Positions 5,049-5,690 of a stretch of 5,690 bases of DNA are shown here, piece after piece. The stretch covers positions 1-5,690 of the forward strand of contig JACDDX010000121.1 of the NCBI GenBank assembly GCA_013816685.1, in the 5' to 3' direction. The translations under genes were made by a program, and so were the position numbers. The stretch comes from Gemmatimonadales bacterium. Its GTDB lineage: Bacteria; Gemmatimonadota; Gemmatimonadetes; Gemmatimonadales; GWC2-71-9. Position 1 is the stretch's first letter. Each line of letters opens with the position of its first letter. Below the pieces are notes generated by a model. That model had not been told where the DNA came from, made no database searches, and was given only the letters and a program-made list of their open reading frames with translations.

Positions 5049-5690
5049 GTGACTGCCACCATCGAGGTTCCCTCGTCGGCGGATTTCGACGATCGTCGTC
5101 GGTCGCTGCCCCGGCGGCGCACCTGGCGTCCCGCGAGCGAGCTTGCCGTCGATCTGGGCACCGCCAACACGCTGGTGCTGGTCAAGGGTGAGGGCGTGGT
5201 GCTGAATGAGCCGTCGGTGGCGGCGGTTGATCAGGCGACCGGGAACATCATGGGGATCGGGCTGGAGGCCAAGCGGATGCTTGGCCGGACGCCAGACGGC
5301 ATCCTGGCGGTGCGCCCGATGAAGGATGGCGTCATCGCCAACTTCGAGGTCGCGGAAAAGATGCTGCGGCACTTCCTGCGGCTGGTCATCGATCGCACGA
5401 TTCTCCGGGTCAAGCCGACCGTGATCGTCTGCGTCCCCAGCGGCATCACCGAAGTCGAGCGGCGTGCGGTGCGCGACTCGGCCCGATCGGCGGGCGTCAA
5501 GCGACTGCTGATGGTGGCGGAGCCCATGGCCGCGGCGATCGGCGTGGGACTGCCGGTCGAGACGCCCGTCGGGAGCATGGTGATCGACATCGGCGGCGGC
5601 ACGACGAACATCGCCGTGATCGCGCTGTCCGGCATCGTGTGCGACGCCTCCATCCGCACCGGCGGCGACGAGCTCGACCAGGCGATCGTC
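5049..5690 (+). CDS. mreB: Rod shape-determining protein MreB (N-terminal 214 residues, 3' end cut)
   Basis: This actin-like ATPase forms membrane-bound filaments that guide lateral cell-wall synthesis with MreC, MreD, RodA and PBP2. The nucleotide-binding phosphate-1 loop is VDLGTANTLV (34-43). It is followed by LNEPSVAAV, the MreB hallmark RPMKDGVIANFEVAEKML (89-106), VCVPSGITEVERRAV (127-141), AEPMAAAIGVGLPV (157-170) and the phosphate-2 loop DIGGGTTNIAV (180-190). The chosen start is GTG at 5049, with AAGGGA at 5032-5037 eleven bases upstream, a somewhat long spacer. No in-frame ATG occurs nearby upstream. The result is a 31-residue extension before the conserved LAVDLG core, rich in Arg (DDRRRSLPRRRTWRP) and longer than in E. 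coli MreB. The gene runs off the right edge; mreC would be the expected next gene. It is transcribed away from the sod operon. Confidence 0.95.
   Translation, partial: MTATIEVPSSADFDDRRRSLPRRRTWRPASELAVDLGTANTLVLVKGEGVVLNEPSVAAVDQATGNIMGIGLEAKRMLGRTPDGILAVRPMKDGVIANFEVAEKMLRHFLRLVIDRTILRVKPTVIVCVPSGITEVERRAVRDSARSAGVKRLLMVAEPMAAAIGVGLPVETPVGSMVIDIGGGTTNIAVIALSGIVCDASIRTGGDELDQAIV

Noticed and set aside
4663..5052. Plus-strand frame (129 residues) in the intergenic region
   Set aside because: It has no domain, it has Cys/Pro/Arg-rich random-like composition, and it overlaps the mreB start in another frame.
5231..5659. Minus-strand frame (142 residues) inside mreB
   Set aside because: It is antisense to highly conserved MreB motifs.

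Overview
The window looks like chromosomal DNA from a high-GC, probably Gram-negative, rod-shaped bacterium. The grounds are GC-rich third codon positions, GTG starts, a candidate lipoprotein, a membrane sensor kinase and an MreB gene. Dense overlaps and a mreB next to stress genes would fit Gemmatimonadota or a similar soil or water phylum, but that placement is only a guess. No mobile element, CRISPR array, tRNA or rRNA was seen.

Layout: positions 4594 down to 1 hold six genes on the minus strand, packed head to tail with 1-3 nt gaps or short overlaps. In order of transcription they are a Mn-type superoxide dismutase (4594-3971), a peroxiredoxin (3971-3504), a small NTF2/SnoaL-like probable lipoprotein (3500-3000), a soluble GAF-PAS histidine kinase (about 3018-1498), an OmpR-family response regulator (1501-833) and a membrane-bound HAMP histidine kinase (831-1, cut by the window edge at its H-box). 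A 454-bp gap (4595-5048) carries a plausible promoter for this unit, with a tandem 11-bp repeat against its -35. On the plus strand, from 5049 to the window end, is the N-terminal part of MreB, the actin-like rod-shape protein.

How the genes may work together: superoxide dismutase makes H2O2 from superoxide and the peroxiredoxin removes peroxides, so the first two genes form a detoxification pair. The next four look like a sensing branch: an envelope protein of unknown ligand, a cytosolic kinase, one DNA-binding regulator and a membrane kinase. Two different kinases flank a single regulator, which suggests that cytosolic and envelope signals converge on it. The tight spacing suggests one transcript, so the regulator may control its own operon including sod and the peroxiredoxin. 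That link is inference. The enzyme and domain identities are well supported by motifs.
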